From Labyrinthula sp. Ha (taxonomy: Eukaryota > Sar > Bigyra > Labyrinthulida > Labyrinthulaceae): DNA of 64,000 nt. Location: assembly GCA_015227615.1 (NCBI GenBank), contig JAALGZ010000003.1, positions 1,116,001 to 1,180,000 on the forward strand, written 5' to 3'. Of the stretch, positions 1-13,600 are shown piece by piece. Numbering within the stretch: the first letter of the stretch is position 1; each line of letters opens with the position of its first letter. The position numbers were made by a program, and so were the translations under genes. Below the pieces are notes generated by a model, which had not been told where the DNA came from, did no database searches, and saw only the letters and a program-made list of their open reading frames with translations.

Positions 1-3000
1 GAGTTTCGGGTGCCCTTTAGCCAAATTAAGTCAATGGTGTTGAGCAGCGAGAAGATCAAGACTATAGATGGGTGGCATATACTGTCTGAAGAATCTTTAG
101 GCACCAGACGATCTATTGAATAATTTGTTTCAAAGAATTATTAACTGGAATTAACGAGTTTAATAGAACTGCCCATATATTGATATCAGTCTTTGGCGGC
201 AAATCTGGTCAATCTTGTCACAGAGACTGTGTCACAGGTAGCTACGTAGGTGAACTCTCAATTTAGATTCACTGGAAGTATTGAGAAATATCCGAGTGAT
301 TGAGTGAGTCGTGAAACCATTTTGGGTGGACAAAATGTATTACCTATAGGATCTGCTAGAATATTCTGGAACACTCTTGTCCCACTTGTATCTTTTCTGG
401 TTAACCAGGTGCTGTATTTATATTAATTGTTCCACCAGATATGTTTTTGGAAGGTTCCACCTGAACATCCTCTTGATGCCCTCCGCGTTTCGCCCCCTTT
501 TATTTCTAACTAGATAACTCATTAGTAAGATATACACTTTCTTTATTATGTATGCTGCCTAGGTAATTAACTGGGCCATTCGGTCTCACCTAATCGCGAG
601 TGTCGTCTACTATTAATAGTCCACTAATACTCTAGATTATTCAATGGTTCTCCTCTACATGTAATCGATTGATAAGAGTCAATTTCATTGAATTATTGCT
701 TATTACTTGGTAAGATGCTACTGATTTCTCTGGTTTCATTTTGGGTAATTAAAATCTAAAATCAAGCCAAAGGGAAAATACAGATTATGGAATGGAATGA
801 GAAATCGCTTAGTTCAGATGATAGAAGCAACCAAAATGATATACAGCTTTTTGGGGCCGGATATAATAATGTATTGACAGAGGGTGGACAAGTTCCGACA
901 CTGATGGAGATATATTTCATTGCTGTCTACTTCTTTTATTGCAATCAGAAGAGCGTATGTATTTGGTCTACTAATATTCTTTTTAGTTGCAGTGAAAAGT
1001 AAGGATGGGAGAGAGATATAAATAGGACAGGCAACTGATAAATGCAGTTTGATCATTTTTTAACCAAAACGTGGTTAACATCCAGTCACCAGGTGAGGCG
1101 TTTGAGGGCTTACATGTTCTTAATACGTTTTGACTCTGTTTGTTACTTGAAAAGTTATAAATGTGGTGGTGTCATATGGTTATATTATGGGAAAGTTGCT
1201 GACGTGGAATTATGTAAATTTCTGGTGCGTCATATCCTGAACACATTAGGCGTGACATAGAATTTAAAAGGTGATCTGACGTTACATAGAAAGTGTGCTA
1301 TAGAATGCAAAATAAGATTTAAGGCACAAACAATTTTAACAGGGAATCTTTTTTACTGTTTTAGGAAGAAAAGGAGCTGCTGATATAAGAAGTAGCGCAA
1401 TTAGTAGTGGGAATTTAAAGGTAAGTAGTGAACAACAAAGCCAGTGCTTCAAAACTTGATGCCTTGTTGCTCAACCCAGTTGATCTAGGATCTTAGAAGA
1501 GATAGCTACGGGGTTCATGTTGTCGATGTTTGGTTGGGGAAGTTTGTGTCAGGGTGTATGGTGGAGCTTGTTGGTGCTTTTGGGTGGCTTCTAGACTTGG
1601 TGAGAATCTTAGGATTTTTGTTTTTTGGCTGGGGGTTTTCCCCATCGTACAGTTCTTTTGCATATTTCACTGTGTTGTTGTTTGATTTAGGATATTGTGT
1701 TCTTTCAGATCGCTGTGGCTTGGGGTCCTGACTGATTCTTTGCCCTTTTGAGAACGTTATTGGACTTAATTCATTTTTGATACATTCTTGAACCGACAAA
1801 GTGCAACTTAATATTTTTGCACAGTTTTGTTTTCTTTCCTTTGGTTATGTAGTGTTATTTTTTATGTAATCTAAAGTTAAGAATTTTGTGTTTCTACGCG
1901 TGTCTTTTCATCTAGTCTTAGCGCAATTTCAACAATTATGTCGTTTCCTTCCTTCGCTTCAGAAACTTCCTCGACAAATTCTACAGAGACGAGCGTCGAT
2001 ATGCCCTCGGCTTTAGCACGTGACTTTGTGAAAACCCACCTCCCATTAACCAGACCGACTCTCGCCCTTTCATTGAACTTTTAATATCCACTGTGATGAA
2101 TTTCTTGTTGCATTAACATGCTAATGGTTTGTCAAAGAGGATGTAACCAGTTGAGCTTAGTAGAAATGACACCGCCAATATTAGTGCTTATTTGAGAAGG
2201 CCCTTGCTGTGGTTGCGACGCAACGTCTAGGACTCCTTGCGGAGCTGTAGTTAAGACGCTACTTTCTTTATTACGAAAACATCATACTATATCCCATTTA
2301 GCTACATTGAAAATATATAGACAATGAGGAGACTATTGAGACAAAAATTGAACTGTCGTTCTTAGCTTAAGTTTCAACTAAAAGATTAATATTTGACTTA
2401 AAAGTATCCCAGACATTTTTCTCTTTACATCTAGTATTGGCTAATTTTTAACCATAAGATGTTCTACTTCCATCTTTTGAAAGTTATCTTCTGTTCTTGA
2501 TGACTTTTGGATTTCAGGTCAAAGCTCTCAGTTTATCTTAGTCAAGAGACCTCGTGTATACATTTATAAGCCTAAGAAGCATAAATCAATGAACAAACAT
2601 AGGTCCTAGAACTCTAGTTTTGTCAGACAATCCTCTTTTAAGTTTATTAGGAGTACCTAGAATTTTATTGGCTCTGTTTTTTTACTTAGTAAATGATTCA
2701 ATGCTTTAGTTTCCATTATCTACAGCTTAGTGAAACCGCTATTCCTGGTTAGAATTTGCGACAACTCTATTCATGTCATGTACTGCGTTCCATCCTGCTA
2801 TTCCTCCATAAGCCTTAATATGAACTGTATCTAATTTCAATTGCTGGGTTGTTGTAACTCAGTCTATGTAAATTATTCCTTATCCTTTTCTTGCTTCTTA
2901 CTTCTCTTTCACATTTAGCTTGTAACCTTTGGCAGTATAATTATTATAAGAATTAAGCTATTTTATTAATTTCTGTTTTATGTTGTTGAACATTTCTCTC

Positions 3001-3400
3001 TCGACTATTTTTGCTAGAAGGCGAACTGAGTTTTGTTCCCCCTTTCGTACTGAAGTGTTCCTTTCTATTCTTGACTGCTGTCTATGTAGCAACACGTTTA
3101 ATAATTGATATGGATACTCTTCCCAGACACAGTCTGTCCCGACTTTAATTTAATAATCCCTTGCTTTGTAGACCATATATTTGTTTCGATTGTATATGCA
3201 ACTAAACATTACAGCACACTTACAGCTCTTTTCCGAGGACAAATATCTTTTACAAGCGCAATTGTCTAGAATTCTATCGAATATTCCTGCACTTAGATAT
3301 TATGTTCTTGTTTTGTAAATTATAGGCTCAGAGTTCCAGAAGATTAAGTGACCATCTATTAATGACAAGTCCGCTGAGACGTCTTTCTAAGTTGAATATA
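1..3400. other. gene-free stretch, nothing recognised
   Basis: I see no convincing gene in this stretch. Open frames are under 100 codons, lack recognisable motifs and are what AT-rich sequence gives by chance. The right-hand part may hold the decayed 3' end of the copia-type fossil that follows, but I found no LTR to prove it. Confidence 0.5.
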
Positions 3401-6400
3401 TGAAGACGTCTATTTCGTGGGTCTGTACGTCTCTGGGTATTTAGATACCCCACCTTTCATTGTCTATCAAGGACTTCAAAATACGTTTTGCCTCTAGTAA
3501 ATGTTCTATACGTGGGCATCTCGAGAATACCGACATCCTGTTCACCGCCCACGCTATGTCGGAAGGAAAGGTTGTCGAAGCAAATAATAATACCCCAATT
3601 ATCAACTGAAATACCTTAGGGTCTATCTCATATTCAGTGCTCTTGTAATGGAGACCCAGTTGATGTAATATCTGAATCCTTTTGCAATTCTCAATCTCGA
3701 AAATAATCACTTTCGCCTATGCTTATTCTTGTATATGTATTATGATGTAATCTCGTTTCCTCTCAATCTTGAGACCAATGAACCTTTCTGATTCGTCGGT
3801 ATAGTTGATGCTAAATTTAGCTTTGATTTCGTTCAATGTTGCCTTACCCGTGTCAAATATTGAACAGCAAAATAGAATGTCATTGACATAAACGATTAAA
3901 TAAATGGTATCTTCATTTGTATGTTTTTTATAGATTGTTCTCTATATAGCGTTGCGATTGAAGCCAAGTCTATTGAGGTAAGAGTTCAGAAGGTCATACC
4001 AGCAATGGACAGACTTTTTGAGTCCATAAATGGCATTTTTGGGTATCCAGTAGAATTCTTTCCTTTTGGACCTACAGATCTGAGGTGGTCTAAAATATCG
4101 TCTGTTGTATAAAGAAGCGTTGAGATATGTAATGAAGACATCCAGTTGATATATTATCTTCCTCTTTAGTGGTTCTATTGAGAAAAGGAATCGAATGTTT
4201 TCATAATTTGTTACAGGCGAATAAGTGGACTGAATCAGTTTTGACGCTTCCCTATATGCTGTTATTCGGACTTTGTAGATATGGGTTTTATCTATCGAGT
4301 CGTATTTTTTATTGTACAGCTCGACTAAAGGAAGAGTTTTTGCTTCGCTGGGGACGTTGTATTTTTCGATGGTAGTAAATCCACCAGTTGTGGTCAATTT
4401 GATTATCTCCTATGATATGTAGTAAACCATTCTTCACTGTTGATAAAGCTTTTTATATCTGAATAACTTTTAGAAACTTCTTTTTTTCTTTTTTAAGATT
4501 AAATAAATAGCATCACCTTGCTCCGTTTGTAAATATTAGAGGTCCTCATTAAAATTTGTGACCTGCGCTCTTTGGAGCATAAGGTTACAACTGTACTGTC
4601 ATCCTTGGACTTCTTCGAACCCAATGTTTGGTTCCTCAGTGCCCGGTTCTTTTCTTATGTTGCCGAGTTGTATAATTGGATCTTCTTGGTTCTCCAATCT
4701 ATTCTACTTATCATTTACCAATTTCTTGTAGATTGTGCTCGTTTCTAGCTTAGCATCTCTGTTGTAAATTAACCTTCTTGTATTGTTACCGAGGAGAATA
4801 TGTTCCTTTGAATTTTCTGATACTCCCTGGTAATTTGCCTCATTGACTCTGATAGATAACATGTTCTTGGGTTTACTGTTCGAGTAGAAAATAATTTGTC
4901 CGAACTGGACAAAATCTTGTAGTTTCACCTTCTCCCCCAATGAGAGAAACCTTGCTGTTTCTAATTTCTCTGACGTTGAGATGTTGTTCTTCAAGTGGGT
5001 AGATAATTTAGCGGCAAAAGGCCAGTATTTTTCAGGAAGGTTTGCACCATGAAGTCAAGACCTCATTATTGGCGCGATTTTGCCGTTTGCTCTTAAACTT
5101 GCCCATTAGCCTAGGGATTGTAAGGTGGAATCAATCTTCCTCTTATTCCACGTTCCTTTAGGAAGTTTAGTATTTTATCGTTGATCAATTCTGCCCCTTG
5201 GTCTGAATACAGATTTTTAACTATTCCCTGTATAAAGTTTTCAATTTTTATTATGAAATGCTTTAATTAGTCGGAGGCTCGGATTTATTTTTATAGACTC
5301 CTAGTTATTTTTCTTTTGTAAAGAAAAAAAGTTACAAAAAGAAAGCCTACTTCGTTTTTCTCTGCCTTTTACAGTTGCATTAACTGTATCGCAGCAAAGC
5401 GTTTGAGTCCAGATGATGCTTTTCGTTTCTTGTTTTTATGTATATGAAATCTTTTCTGTATCGTTCTACTGTAGGCGTCACATCTAAGTAGTTTTGGAAA
5501 GGTTGCAGAAATATTGTAAAAGGTCAACGTATTTATAAGAATCTGGCTCGATCGATGACCCAGTAGATTATAGTAATATTATATTTCTGTCGAACTGGTT
5601 ATAGATTCCGTGTTGATAATTTTGCTGATGTTTTATATACGTTGTCTTCTGTTCTGGTTGCAGTTAGATGAGTTACATTTTTCTTCGTGAAACGTATACT
5701 ATCTTTCTTTGATTTTATCTTGTAGCGTTGATTTATTTAGTTCCCGAAACTGATTAATGTTGTGTCTGTTTTCAACACAACTGCATTCCTATGGTGAATA
5801 ATTCTTCTGTTTGTGGTTCTGATATAAACATCTGCTCTGAGCGAAGTTGTCAATTTTCCAGTTACAGTCATCACTTGAGTGTCTTTTCTCTAATTTTAAG
5901 CTGAAGCTAAATATACGAGGTTTCTAGGTAAAAGGTGTGAACTTGCTCCAGAGCCAACTATCACATTGTATTTAACCTTATTTTGGTTACTTTCCAGATT
6001 CAAATTTATCAATTCCAGAACTGTTGTAGTATCTGCATCACTGTCCGGATCAAATACGTTGACATCTTCGTTTTCAGAATTATCCGTCTGGATTGTGAAG
6101 GATATTATTTGCTTCTCTGCCCTGTTGGTTTCTTTCTTGATTTTTCACTTGGTCCTTGGACAATTAAGAGCAAAGTGTTTTCTGCTGGAACAGACTATGC
6201 AAAGCAAGGATGCTGCACATACTGTTGCTCTATGTATAACGCGGGCACAACGGGTACAATTTTTAAATGTCTCATTATTATTCCCTATGTTGATGTTCTG
6301 TTTGGGCTTGATCTTATCTCTTATCCTGTCCGCTTTATCTGCTATTAAGCGCACCTCTTTCAATACAGTATTGTGCTTGTTAAGTGACTCATGTAGTCAC

Positions 6401-6900
6401 AGCTGTTGTTCAGATGGGTCTGCTAGGAGATTTTTTATGTTTCTTATGATGAACGCTATTTTATTCCGTTCCTTTAATTCTCCTCCGAGGCTTAAGCAAC
6501 TCTTTAAGCTGACGTCGATGTTATTCATTCGGTCCATTACCGCTTTACCAGAAAGATTGAAAAGCAGCAAGCATAGCATTTTGCGCTCTGTCTCATCACC
6601 AGCCGCATCCAGTCTTATTATCTATTCGAAAGTTCGTGTGGGTTTTGAACATCTCCGACTCAGTCTATGATTGACTCTGAGAAATACTGGTATATTGTTC
6701 GTGTGGATAAAGAATTCAGTTCAAATTGATGTCTTGCCTCAGCACTACTATAGAATTAATCATATGGTTTATGCTCATTTGCTCTGGGCCAGATTCTATT
6801 TTCACGAATTAAGCTCTTGATCTTTATAGCCAACGGCTTGTAGGGCGAGTTTGAGGTGAGTTAAAAATTGGTTTCCATAATTTTGTATCTAAAACTACAG
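3400..6900 (-). mobile_element. Decayed Ty1/copia-type retroelement (fossil)
   Basis: On the minus strand the parts of a copia-type element follow one another in the family order. A gag-like region with a CCHC zinc knuckle lies at about 6.15-6.6 kb, an integrase-core stretch (motif SDQGAELIND) at about 5.15-5.3 kb, and reverse-transcriptase pieces at about 3.45-4.4 kb. The latter carry copia signatures such as YQLDV, AIYGLKKS and an LLFAST...DIAWAVNRMS block. The element is thoroughly broken, with well over ten breaks. I could not find LTRs, so the ends are approximate. It looks the second oldest of the copia layers here. The family assignment rests on motif order and is fairly safe; the outer limits are not. 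Confidence 0.75.
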
Positions 6901-7638
6901 GTATAGAAACAAGGTAAGACAACTTAAAAGCAGGCTGTTAACCAGTCAAATGATGTTTTGGGTTTGTTTATTTATTTATTGATCCAAAGCTTACATCTTC
7001 GGTGTGTGCTGGTAAGTGACACCGCAACCTCCTGTTAGAGTTTGTGAAAACTTTATTCGTGATAAGGAGGCTTTTACTTTAACCAAATTATCAAAAAAAA
7101 TGGTGCATTGGAACATTGCAATCCAGAAGAGGGAACGCTCAAGAAAAGAATCTTTGCATTGTGCTCAACTCTAATGTTTTGCTCGCCTATTTCCGGAAGA
7201 TGTTACGCTAAGAAACGCTGGTGAGGACTAAGGAACCCATTAGGGATTTTTATTCAACTTAGCGAGCAATATGAATGTCTTTACTAAGCTCAGCGGCTTC
7301 TCAAAACCTTCAAAATTTGTGTTAAAAAAGTTTGAGGATCCTAGATTCCCCAAAGAAAAAATTTTCTGTGTTTGCATCATTAGTTACGACTGAGATGGTA
7401 GCTACAGGCTTATGAGACACAGATTTCGACTAAAATTTAATTACTTAAACGCCTTAGCAATTCTTTTTTGAAAAGCCATTTTTAAAGCCCAAAATCTAAT
7501 ATAATCTATAGATTGGACTGCAATCGATAAACTTGGCAGTTTTGTATATTTAATTCTTCGACAAACTGCATCTGATTTATTTCTCACTCATCTCAATCGC
7601 CCAAAACTTTTACTTTGAGAAAACATAATTCATTTAAG
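6901..7638. other. intergenic stretch upstream of the DHHC gene
   Basis: No gene, RNA or repeat is recognisable here. It should hold the promoter of the DHHC gene that begins at 7639, but no core element stands out against the AT-rich background. Confidence 0.4.
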
Positions 7639-8756
7639 ATGGGAAAGCTTTTTGGTACAGGAGTTGATGATTCCTTTTGGTTGAATGCAGATTTTTGTAT
7701 TTCTTATATATATCATAACTCATTAGGTGGCCTCTTTTGTGCTTCCATTGTTTATTTCTTGCTTTTGTATGCAGAATATGTTGTAATTTTTGTTATTCTA
7801 GAAGTACATTCGAGTTCTCCTTTATTCGTTTAGCCCTGGAAAGATGAATATAAAATTATCAAATATGAAGAGGTCATATTCACTATATTGATATCTCTAG
7901 CATTGTTTTCACATTTGAGAGCTATGTTTACTGATCCTGGAGCTGTTCCTGAAGATGCGCTTCCAATTTTGTCTCCTGATTTAGAAGATCCCTTTCCTCA
8001 CAAGTCAAAGTTTAGAACTTGTAACAAATGCTCAACTTATAAACCAGGTATAAGTTATTTTATTTCTTATATTTAGACAGAACACATCACTGCTCTATGT
8101 GCAAAAGATGTATTATAAAAATGGACCATCACTGTCCTTGGTTAAACAATTGTGTTGGTATTGGAAATCATAAATACTTTTTGTTATTTTTATTATACAC
8201 TTTTCTTTCATGTGTTATGTCTCTTTATCTTCTTTTGGGAAGATTTGGATACTGTGCTTCTCACTCAACTAGATTAAGAAGAGGTAAACCGGTTCATATA
8301 GAGAATAGATCTATTGATCCAGTTTGTGATAACACAACAAGTCAAGAAACAATTTTTTTATTTCTTCTTGCTATTGAAGCTGTATTATTTGGTTTATTTA
8401 CACTATGTATGTTATGTGATCAATCTACAGTTGTATTTTCAGCTATGACACAAATTGATAGGTTAAAAAACGAAAGCAAAAAAGGAAATAGTGTTTTATA
8501 TAATATGATGGAAGTTTTTGGTGGTGATGGAAATGGATTTAGCTGCCTTCAGTTATTCAATTTCTTTTTGCCAACAGGAGTTAAGTATAAAGAAGAACTT
8601 CGTGAAAAAATATTGGGATATAGGCAAGATAAGGTTGATGGGTTTGATGAAGTTTCCGATTTTGAAGAATATTTAAAAAAGAAGGTAGAAAGTGGACCTG
8701 AAAGAGAAGAAATGAAAAGGTTTTTAGGTTCTAATTGGTCTGAAACTTCAGAGTAG
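7639..8756 (+). CDS. DHHC-type protein S-palmitoyltransferase
   Basis: Membrane enzyme that transfers palmitate to protein cysteines, most likely in Golgi or other endomembranes. Three exons (7639-7803, 7834-8047, 8077-8756) give 352 residues; introns of 30 and 29 nt are removed. Two hydrophobic segments lie near residues 29-54 and 68-85, followed by [13 protein letters not shown], which is typical of the ZDHHC3/7 group. The cysteine-rich domain is at about 118-165 with the catalytic DHHC at 143-146 ([14 protein letters not shown]). Two more hydrophobic segments follow. The second intron sits inside the cysteine-rich domain, and its removal restores [11 protein letters not shown], which makes the splice secure. 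I chose ATG 7639 as the first in-frame ATG; the frame is open upstream only to a TTG. The 3' coding end overlaps the convergent methyltransferase gene by 26 bp. Substrates cannot be told from sequence. Confidence 0.93.
7804..7833 (+). other. 30-nt spliceosomal intron (DHHC gene, intron 1)
   Basis: Starts GTACATT and ends CGTTTAG. It contains an in-frame stop at its very end, and its removal joins FVILE to PWKDEYKII and keeps the frame into the [13 protein letters not shown] block. Confidence 0.85.
8048..8076 (+). other. 29-nt spliceosomal intron (DHHC gene, intron 2)
   Basis: Starts GTATAAG and ends ATTTAG. Its length is not a multiple of three. Removal reconstructs the invariant cysteine-rich core [11 protein letters not shown] of DHHC enzymes. 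Confidence 0.95.
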
Positions 8757-10224
8757 ATAAATAGACTGATATATCACTTGTATATTTCCTCTCAGTTAAT
8801 TGAACTACACTTTTTAATATTGTTTCTTTTATATCTTCTGTTATATTTTCACAGTGCTTAAAACTAGGACCAGGTCCATAAAACACTTCAAGAGAAAAAT
8901 ATTTTATAAACTCAAAGAAAAACTTATAATCCATAGGATTTCTATGTCTATGACCCCATAATATATAAAGGTTTGGATTCGTTTTGCTTAGGGAAAGAAG
9001 AGTTTTTAGTAAAATATCATAACTTTTGGGTTCATAAATAACATCAGACATGAGAACAATATCAAAGTATTCCTTAGGTTCACTTCCCCAAGGTAACATT
9101 TTACACTTTATTTCCCCATCTAAAGAGTTAAGTAATATATTTTGCTTAATAAGAGGAATAACTTCTTCTAGATCAGTAATTGTGGTTTCCATAAAAAGCT
9201 TTTTTTTCTTAAACAATTTTTGACAATATATTGAAAGTGCACCTGTTCCAGCACCTAGTTCAATAAGTTTTACATTTTGAGGAATATTTAGTTTAAATAG
9301 AATAAAATCAATATTTTCTTCCAAAGCTTGTTGAAAAATAATTGCTGAGTCCCATAATTTACCACCAATACCTAAATCACCAGGTGCACAATACAAAAAA
9401 GTTTTTGTTTTTTCACTTCCTAAACAACGACAACTTGAACAAGTTATTTTTTCTACTTTATTATGTTTATAGTTGATTGGTAAAACATAAACAGGGAGAA
9501 TAAATAAAGATGAGACAACAGAAAATCTTACCCAAAATACATTTTCTTCACTTACTGTATTAGCAGACATGGTAAAAGTACATTTCACTCTTCCATGAGA
9601 GTTTATTGTAAAATTTAAATTTGAAATAGATACATCTTGATTCCCTATAATTGATATATCCAGCTTAGAATTAGATAAAATTACTGAAAATTCTTTAGAA
9701 TTAAAGAGTCCAAATTCGTTTGCTATATATAAAGATGCAGCAAAGTTTCCGGAGCTGCAAAAAAAATCTTGGGGAATATTTGTGTTTTGAACATAAAGCC
9801 GTAGGATTTGGTTTTTATTTAAAAAGGAAACAGAATCTTTTATATTTAGATGCGGTTTATTTTGTTTTTGGAGTTTCAATAAAATGTTTTTATATATAGA
9901 AAGTTGATGGAGTTGCTGTTCTGTCATTTCGTTGAAGAAATTAGACTTCAAAACCGAGATTATTTCAAGTGCGGATAAAAAATTTTCTATTTCTTTATTC
10001 CTCTGAATTAAATTTAAAATAGAATTAAAAGGAACAACTTCGAATATGCTGTATTTCCTTTTTTTCAACGCCAGTAAACACAACCTACTTGCAAGTTCAT
10101 ATTCCTCAAGCTGAAGCAATTCTTTAAGACTACTTGGGTTACCTTGGAAAGACTTGTAATACATGTCATTAATATCTCCTACCAGATTTACAGAGTTACC
10201 TTCACTGGCCTTGAGTTTGCTCAT
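8731..10224 (-). CDS. METTL21/EEF2KMT-like protein lysine methyltransferase
   Basis: 497 residues, single exon. The C-terminal half is a seven-beta-strand SAM methyltransferase of the Methyltransf_16 family. [10 protein letters not shown] (about 287-296) is the family's W-D-S entry motif, [12 protein letters not shown] (321-332) is SAM motif I, TDLEEV (350-355) is the acidic loop and SDVIYEP (393-399) the post-motif. Members such as METTL21, VCPKMT and EEF2KMT methylate lysines of chaperones, VCP or translation factors; the substrate here is unknown. The first ~270 residues are unlike anything I recognise, and a CSSCRC cysteine cluster lies at about 263-268. I place the start at ATG 10224; the frame continues 14 codons upstream only to a TTG. 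The last 26 coding bases overlap the last codons of the convergent DHHC gene. Confidence 0.82.
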   Translation of the reverse strand: MSKLKASEGNSVNLVGDINDMYYKSFQGNPSSLKELLQLEEYELASRLCLLALKKRKYSIFEVVPFNSILNLIQRNKEIENFLSALEIISVLKSNFFNEMTEQQLHQLSIYKNILLKLQKQNKPHLNIKDSVSFLNKNQILRLYVQNTNIPQDFFCSSGNFAASLYIANEFGLFNSKEFSVILSNSKLDISIIGNQDVSISNLNFTINSHGRVKCTFTMSANTVSEENVFWVRFSVVSSLFILPVYVLPINYKHNKVEKITCSSCRCLGSEKTKTFLYCAPGDLGIGGKLWDSAIIFQQALEENIDFILFKLNIPQNVKLIELGAGTGALSIYCQKLFKKKKLFMETTITDLEEVIPLIKQNILLNSLDGEIKCKMLPWGSEPKEYFDIVLMSDVIYEPKSYDILLKTLLSLSKTNPNLYILWGHRHRNPMDYKFFFEFIKYFSLEVFYGPGPSFKHCENITEDIKETILKSVVQLTERKYTSDISVYLSTLKFQTN

Positions 10225-10349
10225 GTTTCGTGCTTTCTTGTTGGTGTTAGTTATTAGGACTTTCAATTAAGTTTTGACAGGAAGTGGGCTATAGTAATGC
10301 GACACTGTAGAGATTGTTGAAAATATAGCCTTTGTGAAATTTTAATACC

Positions 10350-10638
10350 CGCAGTCAGACACTAAGCAGTCGAGTGTACAACTCTCTCCTTGCTGACTAT
10401 TTACACGTTATATAGTTATAGCACAATGTTAGATTACCTTATAATTGGTACAACTTTTCATAATACGTCTTTACTACTATATAAGCCCCGGGAACAACAA
10501 ATCGTAAAACTTCGATGTCTCCAAAACTACTAGCAGATAGATGAGGTTACTTTTATCATATTAAAGTTCTCTCAGGTTATCTAATCATATATACGTCTCC
10601 TCATACAAATATAAACGATGCGGAAAATTATTTGTGCA
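10350..10638 (+). repeat. 5' LTR of the copia-type element
   Basis: Aligns with 15103-15404 over its whole length. Shared landmarks are AGACAC-AAGCAGT near the left end, an ACTCTCTCCTT block, a TATA-like TATATAAGC at about 10480, and GATGCGGA near the right end. The alignment contains several small insertions and deletions. Confidence 0.75.
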
Positions 10639-13600
10639 AATTGGTTGCAATGAAAGTAAACGAAAAATCGAATAATCCCGTGGAAGATCTAACAGCACGG
10701 AGTGAAAACTCCAACGTGACCCAAGGGAAAACTCATTTACATAACTTTCCTGCTTCAACTAGAACACTTACAAAGCTAGAAATTACAAATGAAGCAATTA
10801 ACGAAGAATTCTACAAAAAAGGACGAAAAAGATTGGAAAACCTTTTACGATCAAAAACTGATCAAAACCAATTCGAACTACTGAAACAAGGTGTTGAGAT
10901 GTACCTGCTTGCCTTAAAATTACAAATTAATGGAAAATCTCTACGCAAATTTTTTAAATCTCATGATCGCAGCATCATTGATGAGCTGTTAGAATCTTAC
11001 AATCCGCTTACTCAAAAATCTAACTACATTCTAGAGGAAGAAATTGACGATGAACTTTCAGATGACATCATTTCTCTTTGGAAAAAAGACGTTGTTTTCT
11101 TACGAACAATCCGAACCCCACATCGTTTTTGCAAAATCCTGCGACGCATCGGGGCTGTTACATTCTTACCTACACAAACCAGAAAAAGAATTAACTTTGG
11201 AAACTTGATTTACAGCTGTTGGGAGGAATCAGAACCCATTACAGACTTCGTTAAACGCTTTGATTCTTTGGTACAACAGGCTAATCAGATCAAGATGATG
11301 CAAAATGACTCTGATTTACTTACACTTTTTCAAACTAAGATTCTCTTCAGAAGAAACAACAATCAGAAAATTTTTACAGTTGTCAACAATTTGGATTCAA
11401 AAGATCTACCATTAAAGGATTACATGAGTGAAGTGACACAAGCCGTACTTCAGCATGACAATTCAGGTTTGATCCCTTTTGATGCTACAAGTACATCAGT
11501 TGTTACATTTACAAAGAAAATTGTTTCTTCTAATTCAAAAGTTACATTGTGTTTCAATTGCGGTGAAGATTTTCCACACAAAGGAAAACAATGTGCTGCT
11601 AAAGGTGCTACTTGTTCTTACTGTGGCAAACCTAATCATTTTGCAAAGGTGTGTTCAACCAACCCAGAACGTACATTACAACTTCCCAAGATGAAGAAAA
11701 AGCCTACAAAGAAAACAGTAGCAGTAACTTCTACAAAAGAAAGTTTTAATCCTTTCAGTTTCGCTACTTCTCTTTGTACCACAGGTTCAAACTCTTTAGC
11801 TGGGCTAGATTCATGAAGCGATGTTTTCGTTTTCAGAAGCGCTGATTTTTTTACACACATGGATCAGAAGCCTGGTAAACTTACACTTACAGAAAATTCT
11901 GGTAGCTACGAAAGCACTGGAACAGCCAGATTTGCATTCAAAGAATTTCCTTCTAAGTTTTTTACAGTACAGGCAATTTACATGCCAAGTGCAAATTTCA
12001 ACATTTTGTGTACCTACGATCTAGAGCAACAGAATGTTAAAGTCAACCATCGCTCTAGAAACGTACAACTAGAAACAGGAAACAAATTAAAAATAATTTT
12101 ACTTGGAAAGAAAAGCTTCATTGAAATCATTCCACTAGGGAAATCAGTCTTACAAACCTCTGATCCAAATCTAATGCATCGTAGATTGATGCACCTCTCA
12201 GAGGACAAACTTAAACATGCTGGTTTCATTAAGTGTTCTCAAAAACTGAACAGCTGCCAAGTCTGTCTTCAGACAAAAGCTAAACACAACCCAGTGAAGA
12301 ATTTAATTCACAAAATGAAACTCTCTCCTGATTCCAAAGGTCAAGCTTTTTCAATGGACTTACTCATTCCGCCAAAACACTCGATGAAACCAGTCAATGG
12401 TGTTGTGGCTGCATTGATTCTAGTTGACCTGAAAACAAAATTAATTAGAGTTGCTCGTTTAAGAACAATTCAATCAAAAGATTCACTTGCAGCTCTTTAC
12501 TACCTTCTTTCTACACTTAAAACTTTACCAAAAACGATTGTTACAGACCGCCAATCTGGCTTTACGGCAGAAGACTTTGTCAACTCAATTTCCGCAAAAG
12601 GCCTTCATTTACGTTTTGTCCCTAGAGATCGACATGACACTTTCAATGGAGTAGCTGAACGAACGATTGGCATCTTAAAGGTCATGGCTTCAGCCGCCCT
12701 ACTACAGTCTAAACTTGATGACTCCTTTTGGATCTACGCAGTCAAATTTGCAAGTTACATCAAGACCAGAGTACATCACAAAACGCTTGGTGAATCGCCA
12801 TACAGACTAGAAACTGGGCAAGAGCCAAACCTTTCTTCACTTAGAACCTTTGGTTGCTGTTGTTTTACGTTGAAGTCTTCTGGAACGAAGACAAACGAAT
12901 TTCAAGAAAGAACAGACACTGGTCTCTTTCATGGACTGTAGGAACTTTCAAGTTTCAATACAGCAATCATCTACAAACTCAGTACTGGAAAAATCATTTA
13001 CCCTCAACTAACCGATGTTTGGTTTCAAGAATCAAGAACACATGATCAAATCGATCAAAATCCACCAACTTTCTCATTTGGTGACATCAAAATTGTTGAC
13101 AAAACTGAAAATGACCCAATTTCTGATGACGATTTTGAATTTGCTGATGACAATGATTTCAGTCCAGATTTTGGTAAACACTATGTACGTTATGGCCAGA
13201 AGGCAAATCAACAAGAAAATCATGATTTTGAGCATGATGATAATTTCGATGAAAATCCGCCTTCAGCAGATGTTCAACTCGATCACGATCAAGATGCAAA
13301 TGATCCAACTCCATCTGCCGAAGTAACACTCGCTGAAACACCTCAAACGAGCGAAAACAACAATGCTCGTCTACCAGTAACAACGCGATCTGGGAGAAAT
13401 GCCACGAAATTCGACCTAAATCGGATGTCAGATTTCACATTGAACACAACTGAAGAAACAACACACATCATCAAGCCTAAAACAAAAGGTCAGAAAGAAA
13501 AGCTACGGAAGAAGATCATTCAGTCTAGAATTGATCAGAAACCTTCCATTTACCGTGACACAAGAGGTCACCCAGACGAAGCATCTTACAAGAAAGCGGT

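Noticed and set aside
5966-6670. 234-codon open frame on the plus strand
   Set aside because: It lies opposite the gag-like region with the CCHC knuckle of the minus-strand copia fossil; it has no motif of its own and is a mirror frame.
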